64,000 nucleotides of DNA, from the NCBI GenBank assembly GCA_023391095.1, contig JAEWBN010000001.1, positions 124,001 to 188,000 of the forward strand, given 5' to 3'. The stretch's first letter is position 1. Every line of letters starts with the position of its first letter. Source of the DNA: Pseudomonadota bacterium (GTDB lineage Bacteria; Pseudomonadota; Alphaproteobacteria; Rhizobiales; Devosiaceae). Under the pieces are notes generated by a model. The model was not told where the DNA came from. It ran no database searches and saw nothing but the letters and a program-made list of their open reading frames with translations. The translations under genes and the position numbers were made by a program. Below, piece after piece: positions 51,451-60,824 of the stretch.

Positions 51451-51804
51451 ATGACCGACGCTGCCCTTGCCGACCGCCCCGCCGTAACTCTTTCGGACCG
51501 CGCCGCCAAGCGCGTTTCGCGCATTCTCTCCAAAGAGGCTCCCGGCACCGTGCTGCGCATCTCGGTGGCCGGCGGCGGCTGCTCGGGCTTCCAGTACGAA
51601 TACAACCTCGTGCAGGAAACGCCGACCGCCGACGATCTGGTACTCCAAAAGGACACCGCCACGGTGCTGATCGATTCCCTCAGCCTCGAATTCATGGGTG
51701 GCGCCGAGATCGATTTTGTCGACGATCTGGTCGGCCAGTCGTTTCAGATTAAGAATCCGAATGCCGTCGCATCCTGCGGATGCGGAACGAGTTTCGCGGT
51801 TTAG
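51451..51804 (+). CDS. erpA: Iron-sulfur cluster insertion protein, ErpA/HesB type
   Basis: This 117-residue A-type carrier delivers Fe-S clusters to apoproteins. The three ligand cysteines are visible in GGGCSGFQYEY and ASCGCGTSFAV, and LEFMGGAEIDFVDDLVGQSFQIKNPNA is the family core. ATG 51451 follows a GGAAA; an upstream ATG at 51424 has no ribosome-binding site. In other alphaproteobacteria erpA is followed by xth; here a beta-lactamase-fold gene lies between. Confidence 0.94.
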   Translation: MTDAALADRPAVTLSDRAAKRVSRILSKEAPGTVLRISVAGGGCSGFQYEYNLVQETPTADDLVLQKDTATVLIDSLSLEFMGGAEIDFVDDLVGQSFQIKNPNAVASCGCGTSFAV

Positions 51805-51856
51805 CTTCACCTCCTCCGGGCCGGACGTTAAGGTCTCGGCAAAGCGGAGGAATCGG

Positions 51857-52963
51857 GTGACCAATCGTATTGACGCGGCCATGGATGCCGCCATCGAAAA
51901 CCAGACAATCGTTGGCGCAGAGCTGATCGTCGCTCGCCACGGTGACATCGTTTATCGGCGCACAACCGGGTGGTTCGACCGCGAAGCCGGCATCCCGATG
52001 ATCGAAAACGCCATCTACCGCCTCGCCTCCGTCACCAAGCCCATCGTCGCGGCAACCGCGCTTGCCATGGTGGACAAGGGGCTCATTGCGCTCGACGCGC
52101 CCGTCGCCCAGTACATCCCCTGGTTCGGGCCCAGGCTCAAGGACGGCTCGGCAGCCCATATCACCATCCATCACCTCCTGACCCACACGGCCGGCCTCGC
52201 CTACGCCTATCCGCAGGACCCGGAGATTTCGACCGGTCTGATGGCGACGGGCAAGAGCTTTGAGGAGAATTTCTCCCGCGTCGCCCAGCATCCCCTCGAA
52301 TACGAACCGGGCACCGCCTGGCTCTATTCGGTGGCCATCGACGTGCTGGGCGCGGCCCTCGCCGCGGTCCATGGCGGCTCCCTGCAGGATGCCGTCGCCA
52401 CTTACGTCACCGGCCCGATGGGCATGGCGGACACCGGCTTTTTCGTCGCAGACGAAGCCCGCCTTGCCAAACCCTATGCCGATGGCACCCCGCCTGCGCC
52501 CATGACCGATCCGCAGATCGTTATCAACGATCGCGGCCAGCCCCTCACCTTCTCGCCGCGCCGCGTCTTCAACCGCGAAGGCGGCTATCAGTCGGGTGGC
52601 TCGGGCATGGCCGGCACGCCGGGCGATATCCTGCGGTTTCTCGAGGCCCTGCGAAACGGCGGCGGCGGCGCCCTCAAGCCGGCCACGGTCGCCCTCGCCT
52701 TTTCCAACCGCATCGGCAATGTCCCCCGCGAAGATGCCGGCATGCGTTTTGGCTATATCGGCGCCATCACCGAGGACCCGGCGGCCGCCAAGTCTCCGGT
52801 CGGCAAGGGCTCGATTAATTGGGGCGGGGTTTATGGCCACCAATGGCTTGTCGATCCGGCAAACGGGATTACCATGGTGTCGATGACCAACACGGCCCTT
52901 GAGGGCTGCACGGGCCGCTATCCCACGCTGGTTCGCGACGCCGTCTACGCCGAACTTCTCTAA
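51857..52963 (+). CDS. Serine hydrolase, beta-lactamase class C / esterase family VIII fold
   Basis: This 368-residue protein starts at GTG 51857 with GGAGG 6 bases upstream. The SxxK nucleophile motif is LASVTK (Ser58, Lys61), and the Tyr motif is WLYSVAIDVLG. LLTHTAGLAY, DTGFFV and the C-terminal GGVYGHQWLVDP are typical of EstB-like esterases and related peptidases. No signal peptide is seen, so it is probably cytoplasmic and not a resistance beta-lactamase. It is inserted between erpA and xth. Confidence 0.88.
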   Translation: MTNRIDAAMDAAIENQTIVGAELIVARHGDIVYRRTTGWFDREAGIPMIENAIYRLASVTKPIVAATALAMVDKGLIALDAPVAQYIPWFGPRLKDGSAAHITIHHLLTHTAGLAYAYPQDPEISTGLMATGKSFEENFSRVAQHPLEYEPGTAWLYSVAIDVLGAALAAVHGGSLQDAVATYVTGPMGMADTGFFVADEARLAKPYADGTPPAPMTDPQIVINDRGQPLTFSPRRVFNREGGYQSGGSGMAGTPGDILRFLEALRNGGGGALKPATVALAFSNRIGNVPREDAGMRFGYIGAITEDPAAAKSPVGKGSINWGGVYGHQWLVDPANGITMVSMTNTALEGCTGRYPTLVRDAVYAELL

Positions 52964-52974
52964 CGGAGGCCACG

Positions 52975-53760
52975 ATGGCCCTGCGCATCGCCACCTGGAA
53001 CATCAACGGCATCAAGGCTCGCATCGAGCTTCTGTTGCGCTGGCTGGACGAGGAAAAGCCCGACATTGTCGGGTTGCAGGAGATCAAGTCGGTCGACGAA
53101 GGGTTCCCGCGCGCCGAAATCGAAGCGCTGGGCTACAATGTCGAAACGCATGGCCAGAAGAGCTGGAACGGGGTTGCTCTCCTGTCCAAGCTCCCCTTTG
53201 ATGAAGTTCATCGCGGCCTGCCCGGCGACGACGCCGATGAACAGTCCCGCCTGATCGAAGGCGTGTTCTCGACCTCCGCCGGCGTCGTGCGCGTCTGCAA
53301 CATCTACCTGCCCAATGGTAACCCGGTGGATACGGAGAAATTCCCCTACAAGCTGCGCTGGATGGATCGGCTCAACGCCTATGTGGCCGGGCGGCTCGAG
53401 CTTGAGGAGCCCTTCATCGTCATGGGCGACTACAACCTCATCCCCGCGCCCATCGATGCCCACGATCCGGACGCATGGTGGGGCGACGCGCTCTATCGCC
53501 CGGAAAGCCTCGAACGCTTCCGCACGCTTACCAATATGGGCATGACCGATGCGCTGCGCGCGGTGAACAGCGAACAGGCTTTTACCTTCTGGGATTTTCA
53601 GGCTGGCGCCTGGCGCCGCAATGCCGGCATTCGCATCGATCACCTGATGCTCTCGCCGCTGGCGGCAGACCGGCTGGATGACGTGGTCATCCACAAGGAC
53701 GTGCGCGGCTGGGACAAGCCCAGCGACCACGTTCCGGTCGAGGGACAGTTCAGCTTCTAG
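52975..53760 (+). CDS. xth: Exodeoxyribonuclease III
   Basis: This 261-residue AP endonuclease/exonuclease repairs abasic sites. The catalytic motifs are WNINGIKAR (Asn), LQEIKS (metal-binding Glu), NIYLPNG (Tyr), MGDYNLIP (Asp/Asn) and IRIDHLMLSPL with the catalytic SDHVPVEGQF at the end. It starts 11 bases after the hydrolase stop, with GGAGG before ATG. Length and motif order match XthA. Confidence 0.95.
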   Translation: MALRIATWNINGIKARIELLLRWLDEEKPDIVGLQEIKSVDEGFPRAEIEALGYNVETHGQKSWNGVALLSKLPFDEVHRGLPGDDADEQSRLIEGVFSTSAGVVRVCNIYLPNGNPVDTEKFPYKLRWMDRLNAYVAGRLELEEPFIVMGDYNLIPAPIDAHDPDAWWGDALYRPESLERFRTLTNMGMTDALRAVNSEQAFTFWDFQAGAWRRNAGIRIDHLMLSPLAADRLDDVVIHKDVRGWDKPSDHVPVEGQFSF

Positions 53761-53767
53761 CGCCGGT

Positions 53768-54577
53768 TCAATTGCTGAGTTGTTCGCCTTCGATGAGGCC
53801 GGTGACGCTCAGACCCGTCACGCGGGCTTCGGGGGAAGCCACCGACAGCGCCCGGTTGAGCAAGTCGTCAGCCACCGCCTGGTCACCGCTGCCCCGGCAC
53901 GTCTCGTGCGCTTCGTTGAGCCACATCAGGCCTTCGGCTTCGCGCGCGGGGTAATTTTCCATGCCGTTGAACAGCAGGTTGCCCAACTGAGCCTGCCCCA
54001 GGCAATGGCCCTTATGGGCAGCCGATTGCAGCCAGCGGGCGCTCAGCATGGGGCTCACGCCCAGGCCGTCCTCGCGCTGGTAAAGCATGCCGACGCGATA
54101 CTGGGCTTCCGCATCGCCGAAATAGGTCGCGGCATGCAGCAGCACGCGGTGATATTCATTGGCATTCTGTGCAACGCCGGCCTCGGGCGCGCCCAGCCGG
54201 TAATAGTCCTCGCCCAGCTTGACGAAGGACCGCGCGACGATATCGGCCTCAAGGCTGCGCGGCGCGGCATCGGCGTGCTGGTTGGCGATCTGGGCGAAAT
54301 AGCCGAAGGCCCGCGCAGGGTCGCGGTCCACGCCCTCGCCATTTTCATACATGGTGCCCAGCTGCCAGAGCGCCATGGGGCGGCCGGCCGCAGCATCATT
54401 TTCGAGAGCGGACAGGTAGGCGTCGTTGGAAACAATGCTTCCGCCACCATCCAGCATATTGGCCAGATCCATGGCAGCATCCGCCGCAGTCTGTGCCTGG
54501 CTGGGCACGATCGCGGCACAATAGGCCAACAGCATTCCTGTCGCGGCCGCCAGGTGATTTCCCCGGGTTATCCGCAT
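53768..54577 (-). CDS. exoR: ExoR-like periplasmic Sel1-repeat protein
   Basis: This 269-residue protein has a signal peptide (MLLAYCAAIVPSQAQ) and Sel1 (SLR) repeats: ALWQLGTMYENGEGVDRDPARAFGYF, AQYRVGMLYQREDGLGVSP and ARWLQSAAHKGHCLGQAQLGNLLF. Length and the last repeat closely resemble ExoR of Sinorhizobium (268 residues), the periplasmic inhibitor of the ExoS-ChvI two-component system that controls envelope, exopolysaccharide and motility genes. AAGGAG lies 4-5 bases before ATG 54577. ExoS and ChvI are not in this window. A generic Sel1 protein cannot be excluded. Confidence 0.72.
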   Translation of the reverse strand: MRITRGNHLAAATGMLLAYCAAIVPSQAQTAADAAMDLANMLDGGGSIVSNDAYLSALENDAAAGRPMALWQLGTMYENGEGVDRDPARAFGYFAQIANQHADAAPRSLEADIVARSFVKLGEDYYRLGAPEAGVAQNANEYHRVLLHAATYFGDAEAQYRVGMLYQREDGLGVSPMLSARWLQSAAHKGHCLGQAQLGNLLFNGMENYPAREAEGLMWLNEAHETCRGSGDQAVADDLLNRALSVASPEARVTGLSVTGLIEGEQLSN

Positions 54578-55132
54578 GACACTCCTTTCGCCCGTCGCGA
54601 GACGGGCGGGCAATTTATTCCGGCCGGGGCGATCCCGAACCGACTGATGGGACGTCGCAGAGCGACCGATTGATGACTTCCAGCTTGCCCGCTCGACGCC
54701 GGCAGGGAAAGCAATGTGTGAAAAAACAGTAAACTCGATTTGTGACCGGATTCGGCCCAAACCTTCACTTCTGCTCCGCGCGCTTCGCAGCGGTGGCAAA
54801 ACCTTCGATTTCAATGCCGTCAAAGCACGCACGCGTTCACCTTGATCAGGGCCAGCGGCCCAGGTCACCGATCGGGGGAAAGAAGTCCGAGCGCAACCCA
54901 GGTTGCGATGCCGCGCCCGTCAAGCACCCGCCCCCGAATGCCAGATGAGGTCATCTAGACCAAGATTGTGGCAGGAAAGGTCGTCAAATGGTTGCCGCAA
55001 CGGGGCTCCCATCGGATTCAGCTTCGTTGTTGCGGAATCGTCACATTTGCCAAGGTCCGCCAGCATCTGGCGCTCTGCGCCGTGCAACGACCTCGCCGCC
55101 TGAGCATTTGTGCCTCGGTAAAGGAGGTGCCA
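54578..55132. other. 555-base gap with no clear gene
   Basis: This region separates the divergent exoR-like gene and the small membrane protein. I see no convincing coding frame. It contains a small inverted repeat CCCGTC-GCGA-GACGGG (54591-54606) in the exoR leader and CGCAACC-CA-GGTTGCG near 54892-54907. It is less GC-rich around 54715-54745 (AAAAAACAGTAAACTCG), consistent with promoter DNA for exoR. Confidence 0.5.
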
Positions 55133-55303
55133 ATGATGTCCAGTGAGGCCGAAACAGGGACCGGCCGCGCCGTGCTGACAGTATGCGTTATGCTCGTCGC
55201 CGTGGCTGCAGTCTGGGTCGCAATCAAACTGGCGGGGCTCGTGACCTTTCCGCGCCGTCTGGTCGACCGGCCCAAGGCGTCGACGACGCCGGCGACGCGC
55301 TAA
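55133..55303 (+). CDS. Small single-helix membrane protein, 56 residues
   Basis: A near-perfect ribosome-binding site (AAGGAGG, 5 bases before ATG 55133) opens a 56-codon frame: MMSSEAETGTGRAVLTVCVM, then a hydrophobic helix (residues about 13-36) and a basic tail (PRRLVDRPKAS). It is followed by a terminator shared with valS. The second ATG at 55136 is also possible. I recognise no family; a small inner-membrane protein is likely. Confidence 0.65.
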   Translation: MMSSEAETGTGRAVLTVCVMLVAVAAVWVAIKLAGLVTFPRRLVDRPKASTTPATR

Positions 55304-55307
55304 GCAA

Positions 55308-55333
55308 AAAGCCCGGCATTGCTGCCGGGCTTT
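55308..55333. terminator. Bidirectional terminator
   Basis: An 11-bp stem (AAAGCCCGGCA / TGCCGGGCTTT) with a TTGC loop lies between convergent stops. On the minus strand (valS) it is followed by TTTTTGC; on the plus strand by TTTGC. Confidence 0.85.
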
Positions 55334-55338
55334 GCTGA

Positions 55339-58092
55339 TCAGCTGAGGCGCTCGAGCGCTTCGGTAATGCGGGTGCGCCGGTCCAGCGCAGCCTCGCGAC
55401 GGGCCTTTTGCTCCTCGATCACCTCTTCGGGCGCCTTGGCGACAAACTGCTCATTCCCGAGTTTCTTGTCGATCTGGCCGATTTCGGCGTCGAGCTTGCC
55501 CACTTCCTTGTCGAGACGGGCCTTTTCCACGGCGATGTCGATAACGCCGGCCAACGGCAGGGCATAGGTCGCATCGCCCACCACGAACTGCGCAGACTCG
55601 CCGGGCACTTCATTGCGGGGCGAAATCTCTTCGAGCCGCGCCAGCCGCGAAATCAGCGACGTGCCTGCCACGAGACGCGCCAGCGTTTCTTCCCCGGCTC
55701 CGGTCACGACAAGCTGCAATTTGGCGCCGGCCGGCACGTTCATTTCCGAGCGCACCGAACGGACATTGGAGATCACATCCACAAGCCAGGCCAGTTCGGC
55801 ATCGGCCGCAGCATCCTCGAGGCCCGACAGGTCCGGCCATTCGGTCAGGATCAGCAGGTTTTCCCGCTTGGGACCGAATTCACCCGTCTTCTCCCACAGC
55901 TCTTCGGTCACGAAGGGCATCATCGGATGCAGCATGATCAGGATCTGGTCGAGCGCCCAGGCTGCCGTAGCGCGGGTTTCGGCCTTGGCCGCTTCGTCCT
56001 CGCCGTTGAACACCGGCTTGGCGAATTCGACATACCAGTCGCAGAACGTGCCCCAGACGAAATCATAGGCGCTGTTGGCGGCTTCGTTGAACTTGTAGTC
56101 CTCGATGCCGGCGCGCACGGCGGCCATGCCGCGGGCCGTTGCGCCCACGATCCAGCGGTTGAGCGCCAGCTTGTTGGCCTTGGGATCGTAGCCCTCGACG
56201 CGGCGGCACTCGTTCATCTCAAGGAAGCGCGCGGCATTCCAGATCTTGGTGACGAAGTTGCGGTAACCCTCGACGCGCGAAATGGCGAGCTTGAGGTCAC
56301 GCCCCTGCGCAGCCATGGCGGCCAGCGTGAAGCGCGTGGCGTCGGCACCATATTCATCGACAAGCTTGAGAGGGTCGATCACGTTCCCCTTGGTCTTGCT
56401 CATCTTCTGGCCCTTCTCGTCGCGGACCAGGGCATGCATGTAAACCGTGTGGAACGGCTCCTGCTCTAGGAACTCGAGGCCCATCATCATCATGCGGGCG
56501 ACCCAGAAGAAGATGATGTCAAAGCCGGTGACCAGCACCTGCGTCGGGTAATAGCGCTTGAGCTCGGGCGTTTCGTCCGGCCAGCCCAGGGTCGAGAACG
56601 GCCACAGGGCGGACGAGAACCAGGTGTCGAGCACGTCAGGGTCGCGCACCAGTTCGACCGGCTTGCCATAGTGCTTTTCCGCAGCGGCCTTGGCCTCTGC
56701 CTCGTCATAGGCGACAAAGGCCTCATTGTCCGGGCCATACCAGGCCGGGATCTGGTGACCCCACCACAGCTGGCGCGAAATGCACCACGGCTTGATGTTC
56801 TCAAGCCAGGCGAAATAGGTGTTCTCGTATTGCTGCGGCACAAACTTGGTGCGGCCCTCGCGTACCGAAGCCAGCGCCGGCTGGGCCAGCACGTCGGCCT
56901 TTACCCACCACTGGTCGGTGAGGAACGGCTCGATGACGACGAGTTTGCTCTTCTCGTCATGCGGCACCATGATCTTCTTGTCTTCGATATGGCTGAGGCC
57001 GCGCGTCGGGTTCTCCTCGGCCAGGGCCGCGAGATCCGCGATGATCGCCTTGCGCGCCTCGAACCGGTCGAGACCGCGATACTTTTCCGGCACGAAGTCG
57101 GCGTCGATGATGGCGCCGCGCGTGGTGAAGACGTTGATCGGCTCAACGCCGGCGCGCACCCCCACTTCGAAGTCGTTGAAGTCATGGGCCGGCGTGATCT
57201 TGACGGCACCCGTCCCCAGCGCCGGGTCGGCATATTCGTCCGCAACAACAGGAATGCGGCGGCCGACCAGCGGCAGCTCGATGAACTTACCGATCAGCGA
57301 CTGGTAACGCTCGTCTTCCGGATGCACGGCAACCGCGACATCGCCCAGCATGGTTTCCGGACGCGTGGTCGCGACAACCACATAGTCACGAGTTTCCGTG
57401 CCGGTGACGTTGCCCTCTTCGTCCTTGACCGGGAACTCGTAGGTCACGCCATCCGCCAGCGGATAACGCAGGTGCCACATGTGGCCCTTGACCTCGATAT
57501 TCTCGACCTCAAGGTCGGAAATCGCGGTTTCGAGACCAGGGTGCCAGTTCACGAGGCGCTTGGCGCGATAGATCAGCCCGCGCTTGTGCAGCTCGACAAA
57601 CACCTTGATGACGGCCCGCACCATCTGGTCGTCAGGCTCGCCCGCCGCGCCCATGGTGAAGCGTTCGCGCGAGAAATCAGCCGAAGCGCCCAGGCGCTTC
57701 AATTGGTTCATGATCGTGCCGCCGCTTTCGGCCTTCCACTCCCAGACGCGCTCGATGAACTTGTCGCGCCCCATGGTGCGGCGGTCCATCTGTTTCTCGG
57801 CCAGCTGGCGCTCGACGATCATCTGCGTGGCGATACCGGCATGGTCGGTGCCGGGCTGCCAAAGGACGTCCTTCTTCAGCATGCGGTTGAACCGGACCAG
57901 GATATCCTGGACTGTGTTGTTGAGCGCATGCCCGATATGAAGCGAGCCGGTGACATTGGGCGGGGGAATGACGATGGTGAACGTCTCTGCGCCGGGCTTG
58001 GCCCCTGCCCCCGCTGCGAAGGCATCGGCCTTGAGCCAGGCATCATAGATGCGGCCCTCGACGGCGGCCGGTTCGTAGGTCTTCTCAAGCAT
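55339..58092 (-). CDS. valS: Valyl-tRNA synthetase
   Basis: This 917-residue class I synthetase starts MLEKTYEPAAVEGRIYDAWL. The HIGH motif is PNVTGSLHIGHALNNTVQD and the KMSKS motif is GQKMSKTKGNVIDPL. The editing domain contains ATTRPETMLGDVAVAVHPEDERYQ, and the C-terminal coiled coil (VDIAVEKARLDKEVGKLDAEI) is present. An upstream extension lacks homology. In other alphaproteobacteria it follows popZ; here a small opposite-strand gene lies between. Confidence 0.97.
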   Translation of the reverse strand: MLEKTYEPAAVEGRIYDAWLKADAFAAGAGAKPGAETFTIVIPPPNVTGSLHIGHALNNTVQDILVRFNRMLKKDVLWQPGTDHAGIATQMIVERQLAEKQMDRRTMGRDKFIERVWEWKAESGGTIMNQLKRLGASADFSRERFTMGAAGEPDDQMVRAVIKVFVELHKRGLIYRAKRLVNWHPGLETAISDLEVENIEVKGHMWHLRYPLADGVTYEFPVKDEEGNVTGTETRDYVVVATTRPETMLGDVAVAVHPEDERYQSLIGKFIELPLVGRRIPVVADEYADPALGTGAVKITPAHDFNDFEVGVRAGVEPINVFTTRGAIIDADFVPEKYRGLDRFEARKAIIADLAALAEENPTRGLSHIEDKKIMVPHDEKSKLVVIEPFLTDQWWVKADVLAQPALASVREGRTKFVPQQYENTYFAWLENIKPWCISRQLWWGHQIPAWYGPDNEAFVAYDEAEAKAAAEKHYGKPVELVRDPDVLDTWFSSALWPFSTLGWPDETPELKRYYPTQVLVTGFDIIFFWVARMMMMGLEFLEQEPFHTVYMHALVRDEKGQKMSKTKGNVIDPLKLVDEYGADATRFTLAAMAAQGRDLKLAISRVEGYRNFVTKIWNAARFLEMNECRRVEGYDPKANKLALNRWIVGATARGMAAVRAGIEDYKFNEAANSAYDFVWGTFCDWYVEFAKPVFNGEDEAAKAETRATAAWALDQILIMLHPMMPFVTEELWEKTGEFGPKRENLLILTEWPDLSGLEDAAADAELAWLVDVISNVRSVRSEMNVPAGAKLQLVVTGAGEETLARLVAGTSLISRLARLEEISPRNEVPGESAQFVVGDATYALPLAGVIDIAVEKARLDKEVGKLDAEIGQIDKKLGNEQFVAKAPEEVIEEQKARREAALDRRTRITEALERLS

Positions 58093-58269
58093 ATGCGTCA
58101 CTCGCGAACAGCAGCGACCCGCCCGGCAGGACCGTGGCGGGTCGGAAAATGGTTGGCTGACTTCAAGCAAATGCAGCCGGAGCGGTCAACAGCAAGTCAT
58201 CGGCAACCCGCCGCGGGCTGACGCCGTTTTAGCCGGTAGCCCCACAGCAAGCCGGGACCGGAGGCCACC

Positions 58270-58569
58270 ATGAAACCTACCGCTACCTTCGGCGCTGTCC
58301 TGATCGGTATTCTGGCCAGCGCCATGATACTGCCGGCACATGCCGCGTGTCCGCCACCCCTCCCGGGCGATACGGCAGCGGAAATCCGTGCAAATAGCGA
58401 GCGGCTTGTATGCCTGCAAACCGAGCTTGCCGCCCGTTCCGAGCAGCATCGCCTCGAACTGCAGATCGACGCGCTCAACGAGCGCCTGCGGAGCCTCGAA
58501 CTACAGCGGCGGTTCGACGCCTTGCCGCCCGTGCCGCTTATCGTGGCGCCGCCGCTGGTTCTGCTCTGA
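58270..58569 (+). CDS. Small secreted protein with coiled-coil segment
   Basis: This 99-residue protein has GGAGG 5 bases before ATG 58270 and a signal peptide (FGAVLIGILASAMILPAHAAC). The mature part has a helix with Leu/Glu/Arg heptads (RLELQIDALNERLRSLELQRRFD) and a Pro-rich end (PPVPLIVAPPLVLL). Two cysteines are near the start. I recognise no family. It lies between popZ and valS on the opposite strand and ends one base before the popZ stop. Confidence 0.65.
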   Translation: MKPTATFGAVLIGILASAMILPAHAACPPPLPGDTAAEIRANSERLVCLQTELAARSEQHRLELQIDALNERLRSLELQRRFDALPPVPLIVAPPLVLL

Positions 58570-58570
58570 C

Positions 58571-59266
58571 CTATTCGCCGCGCGACACGCGGGCGATTTC
58601 CTTCTCCACCATGCGCTCGACAACGGATGGCAGGTTCTCGTCCAGCCATTCCTTGAGCATCGGGCGAAGCATGTCGCGCATCATGGCTTCGATGGTGAGG
58701 CCGGGATTGCCGATGCCCAGCGCGCTGAGCTTGCCGATGGAACTGCGCACGGCCGCCTTGGTGGCGGGTTCGAGCAGTTCGTCGGCAATGTCGGCGGTCA
58801 GCTGCGGATCGGGCAACGGCGCTGCCTCGGCGATGGCCGGGCGGACAGGGGCCACCGGTTCGGCGCGCATTTCGGGCTGTACGTCGCGCGCCGGGGCCGG
58901 ATCGAAACTGGGCAAATCGTCGTCTGCATCGAAGGCAACGTCTTCGGCTTCGACCAGATTGGGCGCCCCGGCCTCTTCCTCGGTGTCGGCCAGAATGGAA
59001 TCGAAGCTGAAGCCGCCAGGGGTGGCGTCGTCTTCCACGATCTGCGCGGGCGACAGGGCCAGCGGCTCGATGTCATCCAGCATGTCGCTGAGGTCTCGGT
59101 CGGCCTGTTCGCCCAGTGGGCGAGCCGGCGCGGCTTCCATTGGCGCCGGAGCGGCCTGCACCGTGGGGCGGCGCTGTACGCCGGCTGCGTCGTCATCCGC
59201 GATGATCTGTCGGATCGAGGACAGAATTTCATCCATGGACGGTTCTTTTGGAGCCGGCTTGTTCAT
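58571..59266 (-). CDS. popZ: PopZ/DUF2497 polar organizing protein
   Basis: This 231-residue protein has the PopZ three-part layout. The N-terminal conserved helix is KEPSMDEILSSIRQIIADDD; the middle is a long acidic, Pro-rich disordered region (DLPSFDPAPA). The C-terminal oligomerisation helices read GNPGLTIEAMMRDMLRPMLKEWLDENLPSVVERMVEKEI. PopZ builds a polar matrix that anchors ParB and polarity factors. GAGG lies 5-6 bases before ATG 59266. The tolC and valS neighbours are the usual ones. Confidence 0.93.
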   Translation of the reverse strand: MNKPAPKEPSMDEILSSIRQIIADDDAAGVQRRPTVQAAPAPMEAAPARPLGEQADRDLSDMLDDIEPLALSPAQIVEDDATPGGFSFDSILADTEEEAGAPNLVEAEDVAFDADDDLPSFDPAPARDVQPEMRAEPVAPVRPAIAEAAPLPDPQLTADIADELLEPATKAAVRSSIGKLSALGIGNPGLTIEAMMRDMLRPMLKEWLDENLPSVVERMVEKEIARVSRGE

Positions 59267-59404
59267 CAGTGCCTCTTACGCATGCGCCCGCCAGGACCAT
59301 GGCACCCGCAGCCGCCCGTCCTGATTCGTGAAGACCAGCTTAACTTTAACCGGCTGGATTAGGAATCATCCACAGGGGCGAAGATGACTTCTTCCACGAA
59401 AACT

Positions 59405-59429
59405 TGTGGCCGGGACGAGCCCGGCCACA
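59405..59429 (-). terminator. Terminator of tolC
   Basis: A perfect 10-bp stem (TGTGGCCGGG / CCCGGCCACA) with a 5-base loop lies 28 bases after the tolC stop on the minus strand, followed by AGTTTTCGTGG. Confidence 0.65.
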
Positions 59430-59456
59430 GAGGATTTAAGAACTTTCGCTGATGGC

Positions 59457-60824
59457 TTAGTCTGCCACGGTGCGGAGCTCCTGCCAGACATCTTCCACGG
59501 TCTGCGTATAGGGCATGGCCGTCTTGATCTCGACCGGCAGGCCCAGATCCGAAGCCGTCAGCCGGCCCATGGCGCTGAGCAGGGCAAAAGTGGCGAGCAC
59601 TTTATTATTTGAAGCCGAAATCAGGCTTTCACGAGCCGAGGTGAGGTCCGCCTGAGCGTTTAGGACTTCCAAAGTCGTTTTGGTGCCAAGATCGCGCTCC
59701 TGGATTACGCCCTCGAGCACCGTTGTGCTGGCGGCAACCGCTGCCTGGGCAGCTCCTATACCAGCGTCTGCACTTTGAATACCGCTCCAAGCAGCGATGA
59801 CCGCTTCCCTTATGCCGTCATAGGCAGAAAGAGCGTCAACCTCGGACTTGATCTGGCCCAGATTCGCTTGACGCACTCGTGAGCCTGTCGCCCCACCCGA
59901 ATAGATCGGTATCGAGATGCGGAAGCCGACTTGAGCATCAATTTGTCCACGACTTAGGGCCCCCTGTTGCCCCCAGGTGCTGCTAATCGAACCTGAAATC
60001 CCAGCGGTAGGACCAAATCCCGCCAATGCAAGGTCGACGCCGGCCTGCGCTGCACGAATACTCGCCTTCGCAAGCATTAGAGCCGGATGGCCCGATTCTG
60101 CTTCCGCCAACGAGGCATCCAAGGACCGCGGTATCATATTGCCGACGTTGTGACCGCGGCTCAGACTATTCGGCTTTTGACCCACCAGTGTTTCGAATCT
60201 GGCTTCCGCCTCTCGCAACGAGCCCAAAGAAGCTTGGTATGTGGCTTGTACCTGCGCCAGACGTGCTTGAGCTTGTGCAACGTCGATGCGTGTGCCCTCA
60301 CCCACTTCGAGGCGATCCTGTGCAGACTGAAGCTGAGCCTGAAAGAAACTGATATTGTCTTGCCGCAACGCGAGCAGTTCACGCCCTGCCAGCACATCAA
60401 GATACGCTCGCACGACGTCATAGAAGACAGTCTGTTCAGCGGTCCGGATTCTCAGTTCAGCCACTTCCGCGCCCGCGCGGGCCGCCTCAATGCGAGCAGC
60501 AGTTGCGCCGCTGTCGAAAATGTTCTGTCCATACTCGAGGCTGGTAGAAAGTGAGGTGGCTCCATCGGACCATGAGCCGCCAACAAGGCTGGAACCGTAG
60601 CCACCGGAAACATTTGCCGAAATGGTCGGCATCTGCCCTGCCTTAGCCTGCACGATGCCTTCCGCAGAGGACTTGGCCTCTAAAACTGCGACTTTGAGAT
60701 CCGGGGCGTGATTGTAGGCAGCTGTCAGCGCCTCTGTTATCGACAGAGCTGCCGCGCCAGAAACAGAGGTCGACAGCAGTGCGATCGACAGCAGGCTCGC
60801 GCCAAGATACCCACGAAACTTCAT
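59457..60824 (-). CDS. tolC: TolC-family outer-membrane efflux protein
   Basis: This 455-residue protein has a signal peptide (GASLLSIALLSTSVSGAAA) and two OEP repeats with long periplasmic helices (residues about 25-230 and 235-440). Family positions include LTAAYNHAPDLK, QNIFDSGATAARIEAA, GEGTRIDVAQAQARLAQ and GTKTTLEVLNAQADLTSARESL. GGAGG 6 bases before ATG 60824 sets the start. It forms the outer-membrane duct for type I secretion and RND/MFS efflux. No cognate pump is adjacent. The base composition is a little less GC-rich than in the neighbours. Confidence 0.94.
   Translation of the reverse strand: MKFRGYLGASLLSIALLSTSVSGAAALSITEALTAAYNHAPDLKVAVLEAKSSAEGIVQAKAGQMPTISANVSGGYGSSLVGGSWSDGATSLSTSLEYGQNIFDSGATAARIEAARAGAEVAELRIRTAEQTVFYDVVRAYLDVLAGRELLALRQDNISFFQAQLQSAQDRLEVGEGTRIDVAQAQARLAQVQATYQASLGSLREAEARFETLVGQKPNSLSRGHNVGNMIPRSLDASLAEAESGHPALMLAKASIRAAQAGVDLALAGFGPTAGISGSISSTWGQQGALSRGQIDAQVGFRISIPIYSGGATGSRVRQANLGQIKSEVDALSAYDGIREAVIAAWSGIQSADAGIGAAQAAVAASTTVLEGVIQERDLGTKTTLEVLNAQADLTSARESLISASNNKVLATFALLSAMGRLTASDLGLPVEIKTAMPYTQTVEDVWQELRTVAD

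Noticed and set aside
59367..59376. DnaA-box-like TCATCCACA upstream of popZ (similar matches near 29657 and 63379)
   Set aside because: Each differs from TTATCCACA at one base and they are isolated, so there is no origin-like cluster.
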